Shown here: positions 24,583 through 32,352 of the stretch, piece by piece | Layout of the letters: the number at the start of each line of letters is the position of its first letter | Numbering within the stretch: the first letter of the stretch is position 1 | From: an uncultured Pseudomonadota bacterium | Lineage (GTDB): Bacteria; Desulfobacterota_B; Binatia; UBA9968 | DNA length: 60,847 nt | NCBI GenBank assembly: GCA_946478635.1 | Contig: CAMLCX010000001.1 | Coordinates: forward strand, 1-60,847 | Direction: 5' to 3' | Notes under the pieces: generated by a model | What the model saw: the letters and a program-made list of their open reading frames with translations, nothing else | Database searches by the model: none | What the model was told of the DNA's origin: nothing | Translations under genes and position numbers: made by a program

Positions 24583-25128
24583 TCAATGCTGCGGATATCC
24601 TGACCGCGCGCTCGAAATTTGTTCCGGTCGCTCTCTAAAACTATCGAGCAGCAAGAGAATCGCACCGGTCGTGATCGCCATATCGGCGGCGTTGAAGATT
24701 CCCGTGCGAATGGGACCGATGCCGACATTGAGAAAGTCGACCACGCGGCCATTGTAGGCGACACGATCGATCAAATTACTCATGCCGCCGCCGCAAACGA
24801 GGGCCAAACACATTCCATACGCGTTCGGCGGAGCGGGACTGAAAAGCAAATAGGCCAACAGCGCGATCAGAAGGAAACCGACAATAATAGTGAGCACGAT
24901 ATGCCGCCAGGGCTCCGGAAGGGAGGAGCCCAGACTGAGAAACGCGCCGGTGTTCTCTGCGTACTGCAAACGAAAAGTGTCGCCGGCAAACGATAAAAAC
25001 CCATCGGGCGCGAGATATTTCTTGGCGGCCCACTTGGTGGCCTGATCGACGGCGACGCACCCTAGGATGATCTGCAGGGTCAGAGTTGTATTGGCAAATC
25101 GAATCATTCGGCAATAACGACGGATCAT
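24583..25128 (-). CDS. lspA: Lipoprotein signal peptidase (signal peptidase II)
   Basis: A membrane aspartyl protease of about 181 residues that cuts signal peptides from lipidated prolipoproteins. Four hydrophobic segments are seen. Catalytic aspartates are in S-N-L-I-D-R and F-N-A-A-D-M; the upstream Y-A-E-N-T-G-A-F and the D-Q-A-T-K-W of helix 1 are also family marks. The start is unsure: a TTG at 25140, ATG 25128 and ATG 25107 are all in frame and none has a Shine-Dalgarno sequence. The last gives the length most common in the family. Its 3' end abuts the SMR remnant. Pal in this window is one likely client. Confidence 0.92.
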   Translation of the reverse strand: MIRRYCRMIRFANTTLTLQIILGCVAVDQATKWAAKKYLAPDGFLSFAGDTFRLQYAENTGAFLSLGSSLPEPWRHIVLTIIVGFLLIALLAYLLFSPAPPNAYGMCLALVCGGGMSNLIDRVAYNGRVVDFLNVGIGPIRTGIFNAADMAITTGAILLLLDSFRERPEQISSARSGYPQH

Positions 25129-25236
25129 GTCGAGTGGCAATATATCTTGCGCTTTGACTGGATGCTACATTCGTTGAAGGGATGCTTAAGCATGCGGGCG
25201 CTTGGGCACGCTGTCTGGTTCGTGTTAAAAACGGCA

Positions 25237-27003
25237 ATGATTCTTACGAAACAGGAATCGGAAAGATTGATTCGCGGCGCGCTGGGCGAAATCAAAGCGG
25301 ATCTTGTCATCACGGGCGGCAAATTCATCAATGTCTATTCGGGGGAGATCCTCGACGGCGTGGAAATTGCCGTGCTCGATGGTCGAGTTTGTTACGTCGG
25401 TCTGAACGCGCAGCACGCCCGCGGTGAGTCCACCGAAGTGCTCGATGCTTCGGATTTGTACATCGCTCCGGGTTTTATCGACGGCCACACCCACATCGGC
25501 CATTACGCCCGGCCCTTTGAAAACTTGCAATCCTATTTGCCCCGAGGCGCCACAGCGGTTGTCGCGTCATGCGACGAGCTGGCGAGCGTTTTTGGCTTTC
25601 GCGGCGTCAAGCTGTTTCTCGACGAAGTCGAGAGACATCCGGTGCGAGTTTACAGTCTGGTTTCAATGGCCGCGCCACAAGACCCGTTGCTTTGTAGCAC
25701 GGCGACGTTTTCAAACGAGCAGGTCGCCGAGCTTCTCTCGGATCCGCGGGTGTTCGGGATGGGTGAGATTGTGTCGTGGCTGCGGCTTACGGAGTGTGAT
25801 GAGGAGATTCTCGATCGTCTCGAGTTGGCGCGGCGCAACGGGCAGATCATTCACGGTCATACGGCGGGGGCACGGGATCGAAAATTGTGCGCGATTGCGG
25901 CCGTCGGAGTATCGTCCTGTCACGAAGCGATTCGCTTCGAAGACGCGCTCGAACGGCTGCGTCTCGGTTACTGGACGATGCTGCGCGAGGGGTCGCTGCG
26001 TCAAGATCTCGCAGAGACCTTGCCCGGACTGATCGAAGCGGGCGTCAATCTCCAGCGCCTGATTCTGGTCACCGACAGCATGTCGCCTGATGACGTCGAC
26101 GAGCGCGGTTACCTGGATCACGTCGTTCGGCGCGCCATTGCGCTCGGGTTTACGCCGGTGCAGGCGATTCAAGCGGTTTCATTGAATCCGGCGACTTATT
26201 CCGGTCTGGAGCGCGACATCGGCGGTATTGCGCCCGGACGGTTTGCCGATATCGTGCTGATCGATGACATGGAGCAGTGTCACGTGCGCGAGGTGCTCAT
26301 CGACGGGAAAGTGGTGGCGCGGAATGGCCAACCCGAAGGGCGCTGGGATGCGGCGGTGTTGCCGGGTGACCTGTTACATTCACTTCGTGCGGGAGTAACG
26401 ATAACGCCGGAGACGTTCAAAATCAGCAGCCCGATCGTCGGGCCGAAGGTTCGCGTGATGGATCTCGTCAATCAAAGCATCACCGCCGAACGAATTGTGC
26501 AACTTAACGCGCCGACCGGGTGCGTCACGGCAGATACCGACAGCGATATTCTGAAAGTCGCCGTGTTCGATTGCCATCATCATTCGGCGAACGTGGCATT
26601 CGGCTTTCTCAAGGGTTTTGGCGCCAGAGTCGGGGCCGTGGGCCTGACGACCAACCTCGATGAAAACGCTCTGATGGTTGTCGGTAGCGACGATGCCGAC
26701 ATGGCGCATTGTGCAAATGCGCTTCTCGACAGCGGAGGTGGTATGGCCGTTGTCCAGCAGGGCGAGATTTTGGAAATGGTCGAATTCCCGTTCGGCGGTA
26801 TATTCTCGTTGCTGCCCTGGCGTGAGGTAGGGCGCGGGCTTGGACGCGTTCAAGCCCGCCTAAAAAAAATGGGCTCGCCTTTCGACAAGCCCATTTTCGC
26901 ATTAAGTTTTTTGCCGTTTGTAACTTTGCCGGCGCTCCGAATCACAGCGCGCGGCTTGATCGATGCGAAGAAACGACGAATCGTTTCTCTATTTGCCGAT
27001 TGA
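25237..27003 (+). CDS. Adenine deaminase-like amidohydrolase
   Basis: A 588-residue protein with the layout of adenine deaminase: N-terminal strand domain, barrel beginning P-G-F-I-D-G-H84-T-H86, G-M-G-E177, H-G-H-T-A-G (206-211), V-G-V-S-S-C-H-E (223-230), T-D280, and a C-terminal domain (L-S-F-L-P-F, P-A-L-R-I-T). Several active-site blocks differ from true adenine deaminases: A-D-P-H-E is A-S-C-D-E (110-114) and S-D-H-E is S-C-H-E. It may deaminate another purine-like base. ATG 25237 is chosen; the frame to 25147 would overlap lspA's promoter. No Shine-Dalgarno sequence is obvious. The 3' end holds two perfect inverted repeats, one being an antisense terminator. Confidence 0.8.
   Translation: MILTKQESERLIRGALGEIKADLVITGGKFINVYSGEILDGVEIAVLDGRVCYVGLNAQHARGESTEVLDASDLYIAPGFIDGHTHIGHYARPFENLQSYLPRGATAVVASCDELASVFGFRGVKLFLDEVERHPVRVYSLVSMAAPQDPLLCSTATFSNEQVAELLSDPRVFGMGEIVSWLRLTECDEEILDRLELARRNGQIIHGHTAGARDRKLCAIAAVGVSSCHEAIRFEDALERLRLGYWTMLREGSLRQDLAETLPGLIEAGVNLQRLILVTDSMSPDDVDERGYLDHVVRRAIALGFTPVQAIQAVSLNPATYSGLERDIGGIAPGRFADIVLIDDMEQCHVREVLIDGKVVARNGQPEGRWDAAVLPGDLLHSLRAGVTITPETFKISSPIVGPKVRVMDLVNQSITAERIVQLNAPTGCVTADTDSDILKVAVFDCHHHSANVAFGFLKGFGARVGAVGLTTNLDENALMVVGSDDADMAHCANALLDSGGGMAVVQQGEILEMVEFPFGGIFSLLPWREVGRGLGRVQARLKKMGSPFDKPIFALSFLPFVTLPALRITARGLIDAKKRRIVSLFAD
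26862..26897 (-). terminator. Intrinsic terminator of the bactofilin transcript, inside the deaminase gene
   Basis: On the minus strand AAAATGGGCT pairs perfectly with AGCCCATTTT (26866-26875 and 26888-26897); inside, GTC-GAAA-GGC gives a GNRA-type cap, and T8 follows. It lies 112 bases past the bactofilin stop (27009), antisense within the last part of the deaminase coding region. A second perfect 9-bp repeat (26834-26859) is next to it. Confidence 0.8.
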
Positions 27004-27008
27004 TCGTT

Positions 27009-27413
27009 CTACGAAACGCTCTCTTTTTTTGCTTCCTGTCGGAGGGGAAGAACGCGACCCTCGTTCTTTTTCATCGAAACATGCCCTTCGAGAATAGCGC
27101 CATCGCCGATTACCAGGCTTTGCGTGGTGACATCCCCCACGACGGAACCGGGCGGCTGAACCTCCAGCCTCTTGTCCGCCTGAATGTCGGCCATGACTTT
27201 GCCCTGGACAAGGATGGAAGCGGCGGAGATTTTCCCCTTGATCGTGGCCTGTTGGCCGACTGTGACATGCGCCTGAGCGACGATTTCGCCTTCGACCTCG
27301 CCATCGATCGTGGCCTGACCGTCGAATTGAAGCTTGCCGTTGATCTTGGTGCCTGGGCCGAGGTAGGCGCCAACATCCGCCGATAAGCCATTGGGTCTAT
27401 TGATTTCTGCCAT
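27009..27413 (-). CDS. Bactofilin (polymer-forming cytoskeletal protein)
   Basis: A 134-residue bactofilin. The core is a right-handed beta-helix of short repeats: A-Y-L-G-P-G-T-K-I-N-G-K-L, F-D-G-Q-A-T-I-D-G-E-V-E-G-E-I, V-T-V-G-Q-Q-A-T-I-K-G-K-I and onward, with G and hydrophobic residues every six. Flanks are short and unstructured. Such proteins polymerise without nucleotide and serve cell shape or polar organisation. ATG 27413 has GGGGGAG in front; the extra frame to 27497 is not needed. A good promoter lies at 27453-27481, and the gene is monocistronic with its terminator in the neighbouring gene. Confidence 0.93.
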   Translation of the reverse strand: MAEINRPNGLSADVGAYLGPGTKINGKLQFDGQATIDGEVEGEIVAQAHVTVGQQATIKGKISAASILVQGKVMADIQADKRLEVQPPGSVVGDVTTQSLVIGDGAILEGHVSMKKNEGRVLPLRQEAKKESVS

Positions 27414-27452
27414 AGTGCTCCCCCTTAATGACGCTGCTATTTGCAGGGTCAA

Positions 27453-27481
27453 ACTATAGATCACAATGTAAACTTTGTCTA
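27453..27481 (-). promoter_or_regulatory. Sigma70-type promoter of the bactofilin gene
   Basis: On the minus strand TAGACA, 17 bases, TATAGT: five of six matches in both boxes. The leader to ATG 27413 would be about 34 bases. Confidence 0.7.
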
Positions 27482-27527
27482 CATTTTTTCGCGCCAAAGG
27501 ACCGTCGGCGTTAGAGTTAAAATTGTT

Positions 27528-27557
27528 TTGCCTTCAACTACTTGGGTCTGATATAAA
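27528..27557 (+). promoter_or_regulatory. Probable promoter of the UbiD-family gene
   Basis: TTGCCT at 27528-27533, 18 bases, TATAAA at 27552-27557. The start of transcription would be about 60 bases before the ATG at 27624. It is back-to-back with the bactofilin promoter. Confidence 0.5.
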
Positions 27558-27623
27558 AATGGTTAATGTATAAAGTATTGAGCAGATGGACGCCCTCTTA
27601 CCGAACCCAATTAAGGAGTGCTA

Positions 27624-29105
27624 ATGCAGATCGATGACCTGAGAGACTATCTCGATATCCTTGAAGAGTATCAGGAAGTGCAGCGCATAGGGGTCGAAGT
27701 TGATTGGAATCTCGAAATGGGAGCGATCACGCGGCGTGTCTACGATCTCGGCGCGCCGGCTGCTTTGTTTGAAAAAATAAAAGGATATCCAAAGGGTTTC
27801 CGCGCTTTGGGCGCGCCACTCGGAACCAGCAAACGATCCGGGCACGGTCAATTTGCGCGGACCGCGCTAGCGATGCATATGCCGCCCAGTTCTTCACCTC
27901 AGGACATCATGGCGACGTACCTCAAGCGCAAGGAAAAACTTATTCCACCCGAGCGGGTCATGACCGGCCCGTGCAAGGAGAATATCGATCTCGGCGATGC
28001 CGTCGATGTGCTTAAATTTCCCATCCCTCTAATACATGGAGGTGATGGCGGACGCTATATCGGAACCTGGCATACGGTGATTACCAAAGACCCGGATAGC
28101 GCATGGGTCAATTGGGGTATGTACCGCCTGATGGTGCACGATCGAAACACGCTCGGTTGTTTGTTCCCGATGCAGCAGCATATCGGTCAAATGTATCAAA
28201 AGTATGAGGCGATGAATAAGCCGATGCCTGTCGCAGTCGCCATCGGAGGCCAGCCCGTGATTCCGCTTGTCAGCTGCGTGATGATCCCTCCATTCGTGAA
28301 CGAAGTCGACGTTGCCGGCGCCCTCCAGGGTGCGCCGATACCGCTGGTCAAGTGCGAAACGGTCGATCTTGAGGTGCCGGCATCGGCGGAAATTATCATT
28401 GAAGGTGAAGTGCTGCCGCACGAACGCATGGTGGAAGGGCCATTCGGCGAATACATGGGCTATGAAGCGGGCAAGTCGTCGCCGAAACCGATTCTCAAAA
28501 TTAAGGCCATTACTTATCGTAATGATCCCATCTTGCCGTTTTCAAACATGGGCATGCCGGTGCATGAAGGGCAGACCGCGACCGCATTGATCAAGGGCGC
28601 GGAGATTTACAACGAGCTCAAAAAGCTCGGCCTGCCGATCAAAGGCGTTTTTTGCCCGCCGTTCGGCGTCGGCCACATGTGCGTCGTCTCGACTGAGGTA
28701 CCGTTCATGAATTTCGCGCGCCGCGTGGCGCACGCCGTTTGGGCGACCAAACCCGGCTTGTTTACTTACTTCATTGCCATCGTCGAGGCGGACGTCGATC
28801 CGACAAACATGGACGAGGTGCTGCACGCGATCACCACCAAGTGCCACCCCGTCAACGGCATCCATCGGGTGCCGCACATCCCCGGTTTTCCGGTGTTGCT
28901 GCCCTTCTTGGCGCCGAAAGAACGACTGATCGGCGACGCCGCCGGCGTGATTTTTGACTGTACCTGGCCGAAAGATTGGCCCGAAGAAAGCATCCCCATA
29001 AAGGCGAGCTTTGAAAATCTCTGGCCGGCCGAGGTGCAGGAGAGAGTGCTGAAAAAATGGGAGGACTACGGTTTCGGCAGGCAATCCGTTAAGAGCGGAC
29101 GATAG
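27624..29105 (+). CDS. UbiD family decarboxylase
   Basis: A 493-residue prenylated-FMN-dependent (de)carboxylase. The N-terminus M-Q-I-D-D-L-R-D-Y-L and the E-G-P-F-G-E-Y-M-G-Y-E-A block, which holds the catalytic glutamates, are hallmarks. It acts reversibly on an aromatic or alpha,beta-unsaturated carboxylic acid in the cytoplasm. There is no ubiX-like flavin prenyltransferase in the window, so the cofactor must come from elsewhere. AAGGAG at 27613-27618 selects ATG 27624 over the GTG at 27618. In a catabolic region a role in aromatic acid turnover is more likely than in ubiquinone synthesis. Confidence 0.92.
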   Translation: MQIDDLRDYLDILEEYQEVQRIGVEVDWNLEMGAITRRVYDLGAPAALFEKIKGYPKGFRALGAPLGTSKRSGHGQFARTALAMHMPPSSSPQDIMATYLKRKEKLIPPERVMTGPCKENIDLGDAVDVLKFPIPLIHGGDGGRYIGTWHTVITKDPDSAWVNWGMYRLMVHDRNTLGCLFPMQQHIGQMYQKYEAMNKPMPVAVAIGGQPVIPLVSCVMIPPFVNEVDVAGALQGAPIPLVKCETVDLEVPASAEIIIEGEVLPHERMVEGPFGEYMGYEAGKSSPKPILKIKAITYRNDPILPFSNMGMPVHEGQTATALIKGAEIYNELKKLGLPIKGVFCPPFGVGHMCVVSTEVPFMNFARRVAHAVWATKPGLFTYFIAIVEADVDPTNMDEVLHAITTKCHPVNGIHRVPHIPGFPVLLPFLAPKERLIGDAAGVIFDCTWPKDWPEESIPIKASFENLWPAEVQERVLKKWEDYGFGRQSVKSGR

Positions 29106-29127
29106 CGCTGAAAACCTAGGCGTAGAT

Positions 29128-30408
29128 ATGCCAGAGACCAGGACGCCGACGATGGAATACAACCCACAACTGGAAGCGGTTTCTGCCCGACACTCTCAAA
29201 CTTCGGACCCGATCAGCATGTCAACCAAGGGAGGTGTGATTCTCATTCGCTGGCCCGTGGTGCTGATTAGCGCGTCGCTGATCCTGTTTCGAAATCGCGG
29301 GTTGCCGATGGGGGTGTTCCTCGACGCGTTGATCGTCCTTTATGCTCTATCTAATGCCGCATTGTACTTTGTCGATGAATCGGTTTTTCGCAAACTGGCG
29401 TTTAACGTTTCGCTGATCGGGTTGGACACCCTTGTGCTGACCGCTTCGTTAATGATCAACGGTCAGACCGAAACAAATTTTTTCCTCGCGTATTTTTTGC
29501 TGATTATCATCTGCTGTATTTTCGAAAACCCACGCATGATCGCCATCGTATCTTTTGTCGCGCCTTTTGCGTACGCGGGGTTTTTTTTCGATGCTTCGGA
29601 TTACCGTCCGTCAAGCTACTTGCAGCTTGTATTTCTCTTCGTCGTCAGTCTTTTTTACGGCCATTTTTCACAACTCGTACGAATCCATCGCGTCCTCGAG
29701 GAGCGAGCGGAACAGAGAAGTCAGGCCAAAACGGAGCTTCTCAATATTCTTTCGCACGAACTGAAGACTCCATTGACGGTGATCGGGAGCTACGCTCAAG
29801 CATTGAAAAGCTCTGCTCTTGGCGCGATCAACCGAGACCAGGAAGACGCGCTCGCAAAGGTGCTCCGCCAAACCGACAATTTGGCCAACATGGTCGATGT
29901 CATTCTTAACTCGGCAAGCGTGGAAACCGGCGCCGTAGTCGCTCGTCGCGAAGAGATTGTTTTATCGGAGTTTCTCGATGATTTTAAGCGCGGGTGTGAG
30001 GGGATCGTGCTCAACCCCAAGGTTACTTTGGAGTGGGACTTTCCAAGCCCCATGCCGGTGGTCACCACTGACCCGGGCAAGGTGAAAATTATCTTACAAA
30101 ATTTAATCAACAACGCGCTAAAATTTACCGATGGCGGCGAAGTGCGTGTCTCCGCGCGGCATAACCCTAATTATCAAAAAATGGTCTTCACGGTTTCGGA
30201 TACCGGAATCGGTATTGCTCCCAGCCAGTTGCCGTTTGTTTTTGACAAGTTCTGGCAAGTCGACGCGGCGAGAACACGAACCCAAAGCGGCATCGGGATG
30301 GGACTCTATATCGTCAAAGCGTTCGCAGAACTTCTGGGCGGCAACGTGGCGGTGACCAGCGAACTGGGTAAGGGAACGGCGTTCCGCGTTGAACTACCGA
30401 CGGTGTAG
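29128..30408 (+). CDS. Membrane sensor histidine kinase, orphan
   Basis: A 426-residue sensor kinase. The N-terminal 180 residues contain about six hydrophobic helices without a large periplasmic loop (roughly 36-54, 65-82, 90-110, 117-131, 136-153, 163-178), as in sensors of membrane state. The phosphorylation site is H210 in L-S-H-E-L-K-T-P; then N329 of the N-box (Q-N-L-I-N-N-A), D-T-G-I-G (358-362) and G-I-G-M-G-L (388-393). All catalytic boxes are intact. No response regulator is adjacent. It follows the UbiD gene by 22 bases and may be on its transcript. Signal unknown. Confidence 0.92.
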   Translation: MPETRTPTMEYNPQLEAVSARHSQTSDPISMSTKGGVILIRWPVVLISASLILFRNRGLPMGVFLDALIVLYALSNAALYFVDESVFRKLAFNVSLIGLDTLVLTASLMINGQTETNFFLAYFLLIIICCIFENPRMIAIVSFVAPFAYAGFFFDASDYRPSSYLQLVFLFVVSLFYGHFSQLVRIHRVLEERAEQRSQAKTELLNILSHELKTPLTVIGSYAQALKSSALGAINRDQEDALAKVLRQTDNLANMVDVILNSASVETGAVVARREEIVLSEFLDDFKRGCEGIVLNPKVTLEWDFPSPMPVVTTDPGKVKIILQNLINNALKFTDGGEVRVSARHNPNYQKMVFTVSDTGIGIAPSQLPFVFDKFWQVDAARTRTQSGIGMGLYIVKAFAELLGGNVAVTSELGKGTAFRVELPTV

Positions 30409-30560
30409 CTCTTCAAGCGCGCGCACTAGAGCGAGCGACCTCGAGTAGGCAAATGCCGTGTTGAATGGATTCACGGAAGAAATGGCTTTTTCGGGGAACT
30501 TACGATGATGGTGGTATTCACGCGTTGGGAAAACGCGGACGGGGAAAGCGGAAATAGAGG

Positions 30561-30764
30561 TCAACTTGCCTTGGGAGTGATATTTTCTTCCTCTTGAACC
30601 CATTCCTGGAAACGGCTTTCGAGTATCCGCCACTGCCCCCCGACTTTGAATGCCGGAATTTGCCGGTTCTGAATCATGCGATGCAGGGTTCGTTTTGAAA
30701 TCTTAAGAATGCTGGCGGCTTCGGCAAGCGTAAGAAGCCTGATTGAGGTATCGGTCTTTTTCAT
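30561..30764 (-). CDS. Excisionase-like helix-turn-helix protein
   Basis: A 67-residue DNA-binding protein with the MerR-like winged helix of excisionases: L-T-L-A-E-A-A-S-I-L-K-I-S-K-R-T-L-H-R-M-I, followed by I-P-A-F-K-V-G-G-Q-W-R-I, then a short acidic tail (E-E-E-N-I). The start ATG 30764 has AGGAG a little far upstream (about 12 bases). The frame back to 30812 lacks conserved sequence. It could regulate a nearby operon or be left over from a mobile element; no integrase or attachment site is seen although a tRNA gene is 350 bases away. Confidence 0.8.
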   Translation of the reverse strand: MKKTDTSIRLLTLAEAASILKISKRTLHRMIQNRQIPAFKVGGQWRILESRFQEWVQEEENITPKAS

Positions 30765-31111
30765 TGGGTTGATTGCTCCTAACGCGGATGGAAACAGCAA
30801 GGCACATGCCATAGAGCATTCCCTTCGTAAGTGATCGATTTACAAGATCTTCGGGTGAATAGGCCGAGCTTTGAAACGGGGTTTTCGGTCAAAAATCGAC
30901 AGCTTCGAACTTAGCTTGACAAAAATGGCGGAGAAGACAGAGACGGGATACCGTCGGCTGATAATGGTAATCATCGCTCGACGGTCACGATGATCGCATG
31001 TGGGCGGGGTTTACTGCCTGCGGAGACAATTTTTAATTCAGTGCAAATTCCGCAATTACCAGCCTTACCGGATTACTATTGAGTTTCACGAGAGAGAAGT
31101 TCTGTGGCGAT
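30765..31111. other. Gene-free gap with two interlocking perfect stems (30950-30994)
   Basis: No gene is seen in this 347-base gap. At 30950-30956 ACCGTCG pairs perfectly with CGACGGT at 30979-30985. Inside that loop ATCATCG (30970-30976) pairs with CGATGAT at 30988-30994, outside it. The two 7-bp stems together make an H-type pseudoknot. A perfect TTGACA lies at 30916-30921 but has no -10 partner. It could be a structured RNA or two operator palindromes. Confidence 0.4.
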
Positions 31112-31198
31112 TGGTGCGAGGAGCGGGATTTGAACCCGCACGCCGTTTCCGGCACTAGCCCCTCAAACTAGCGCGTCTGCCGATTCCGCCACCCTCGC
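31112..31198 (-). tRNA. leuU: tRNA-Leu (GAG)
   Basis: On the minus strand a full cloverleaf starts GCGAGGG and ends TCCTCGC-A-CCA, with the CCA encoded. It has the long variable arm of leucine tRNAs (TGCCGGAAACGGCG) and the T-loop TTCAAAT. The anticodon stem CTAGT/GCTAG encloses TTGAGGG, giving anticodon GAG. It lies just after secG on the same strand, the same arrangement as secG-leuU in E. coli. Confidence 0.95.
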
Positions 31199-31207
31199 AT
31201 GGTTGAG

Positions 31208-31585
31208 TTAAGGTGTTGCAGGCTTTTCCGTCTGGGATTTTTCCGGCACGGGCTGGTCGCCGCCAGTTGGCGCGCCTTGGGACTGTGCGGCGGGCGGCGG
31301 CGCTGGCGCGCGTTGCTCAGTTGCCGGGGTACGGCTATCGAAAATCGTGGATGAGGGTCTTTTCGACGTAAAGTAGCCCAGTGTTAACGATGTGATCATG
31401 AAGACAATCGCCATACCGGTTGTCAGACGAGTCAAGAAATTACCCGCGCCGCTGCTGCCGAAAATTGTCGAGCTGGAACCGCCGAAGACGGCTCCTACTT
31501 CGGCCCCTTTGCCGGTTTGCAGTAGCACGACAAGTATGAGACCGATGCTGACCAGCACATGTAATATTATGACTGCGGTAATCAT
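31208..31585 (-). CDS. secG: Protein translocase subunit SecG
   Basis: A 125-residue inner-membrane subunit of the SecYEG channel. Two transmembrane helices: V-I-I-L-H-V-L-V-S-I-G-L-I-L-V-V-L-L and M-A-I-V-F-M-I-T-S-L-T-L-G-Y. Between them is the conserved Q-T-G-K-G-A-E-V-G-A-V-F-G-G-S-S. The last 45 residues are rich in Pro, Ala and Gln, a common low-complexity tail. It follows tpiA by 11 bases and precedes tRNA-Leu. Confidence 0.95.
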   Translation of the reverse strand: MITAVIILHVLVSIGLILVVLLQTGKGAEVGAVFGGSSSTIFGSSGAGNFLTRLTTGMAIVFMITSLTLGYFTSKRPSSTIFDSRTPATEQRAPAPPPAAQSQGAPTGGDQPVPEKSQTEKPATP

Positions 31586-31596
31586 AAATTCTAATT

Positions 31597-32352
31597 TTAC
31601 GAAAACGACCGTACGATCGAAATAAATGAATCGGCGACCAAGCTTGCGCCGCCGACCAGCACGCCATTCACAGCTACAATTCGAGCGATCATATCGGCAT
31701 TGTCGGCTTTCACGCTGCCGCCGTAGAGAATTCGTACTTGACTACCGCGGGCCGGACCGAAGCGAGCGTTTAGAAAATTTCTGATTTCCGCATGCGTGTC
31801 GCGAATCTGCTCGGCGGATGCGTTCAGTCCAGTACCGATGGCCCACACTGGCTCGTAAGCGATTTCGACTTTGTCTATACCATCTTCAGTTACCCCCTTC
31901 AACGCGGAGTCGAGCTGACTGGGAATCACAGCTGTCGTTTGCTCATTTTTTCGTTGTTCGAGGGTTTCACCGACGCAAAGGATCGGTCGCATTCCATGCT
32001 TGATCACGGCAGTTATTTTCCGCGCGATCATGTCATCGCTTTCGCCAAAGATATGGCGCCGTTCGGAATGCCCGAGGATGACCCAGTTGCAGCCTATCTC
32101 TCTCAGCATAGACGGACTGATTTCGCCGGTGAAGGCGCCGCTGTCTTCCCAGTGGCAGTTTTGCGCGGCGAGCGCGACGGGGATTTTATTAATCATCTCT
32201 TTTACAGGCAAAAGCGCTGTGAAAGGCGGTGCGATGGCGACTTGGGCCGATGCTGGGCGCTTTTGCAGGTTTTCAGCAATTTCGCGCGCAAGCCCGATGC
32301 AGGCCTTGGGGCTGCCGTGCATCTTCCAATTTCCCGCTACCAACGGAGTCAT
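31597..32352 (-). CDS. tpiA: Triosephosphate isomerase
   Basis: A 251-residue glycolytic enzyme that interconverts dihydroxyacetone phosphate and glyceraldehyde 3-phosphate. N8 and K10 are in G-N-W-K-M, the catalytic histidine is in L-G-H-S-E-R-R, and the catalytic glutamate in A-Y-E-P-V-W-A-I-G-T-G; the flexible loop 6 follows. The phosphate loop L-Y-G-G-S-V is present. Its start overlaps the pgk stop by four bases (ATGA), so pgk-tpiA-secG are one operon. Confidence 0.97.
   Translation of the reverse strand: MTPLVAGNWKMHGSPKACIGLAREIAENLQKRPASAQVAIAPPFTALLPVKEMINKIPVALAAQNCHWEDSGAFTGEISPSMLREIGCNWVILGHSERRHIFGESDDMIARKITAVIKHGMRPILCVGETLEQRKNEQTTAVIPSQLDSALKGVTEDGIDKVEIAYEPVWAIGTGLNASAEQIRDTHAEIRNFLNARFGPARGSQVRILYGGSVKADNADMIARIVAVNGVLVGGASLVADSFISIVRSFS

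Noticed and set aside
25129..25140. TTG 25140 as lspA start
   Set aside because: No ribosome binding site and ATG codons at 25128 and 25107 fit the family length better.
30561..31198. Integrated element at tRNA-Leu suggested by the excisionase-like gene
   Set aside because: No integrase, no repeat of the tRNA 3' end and no composition shift were seen between them.
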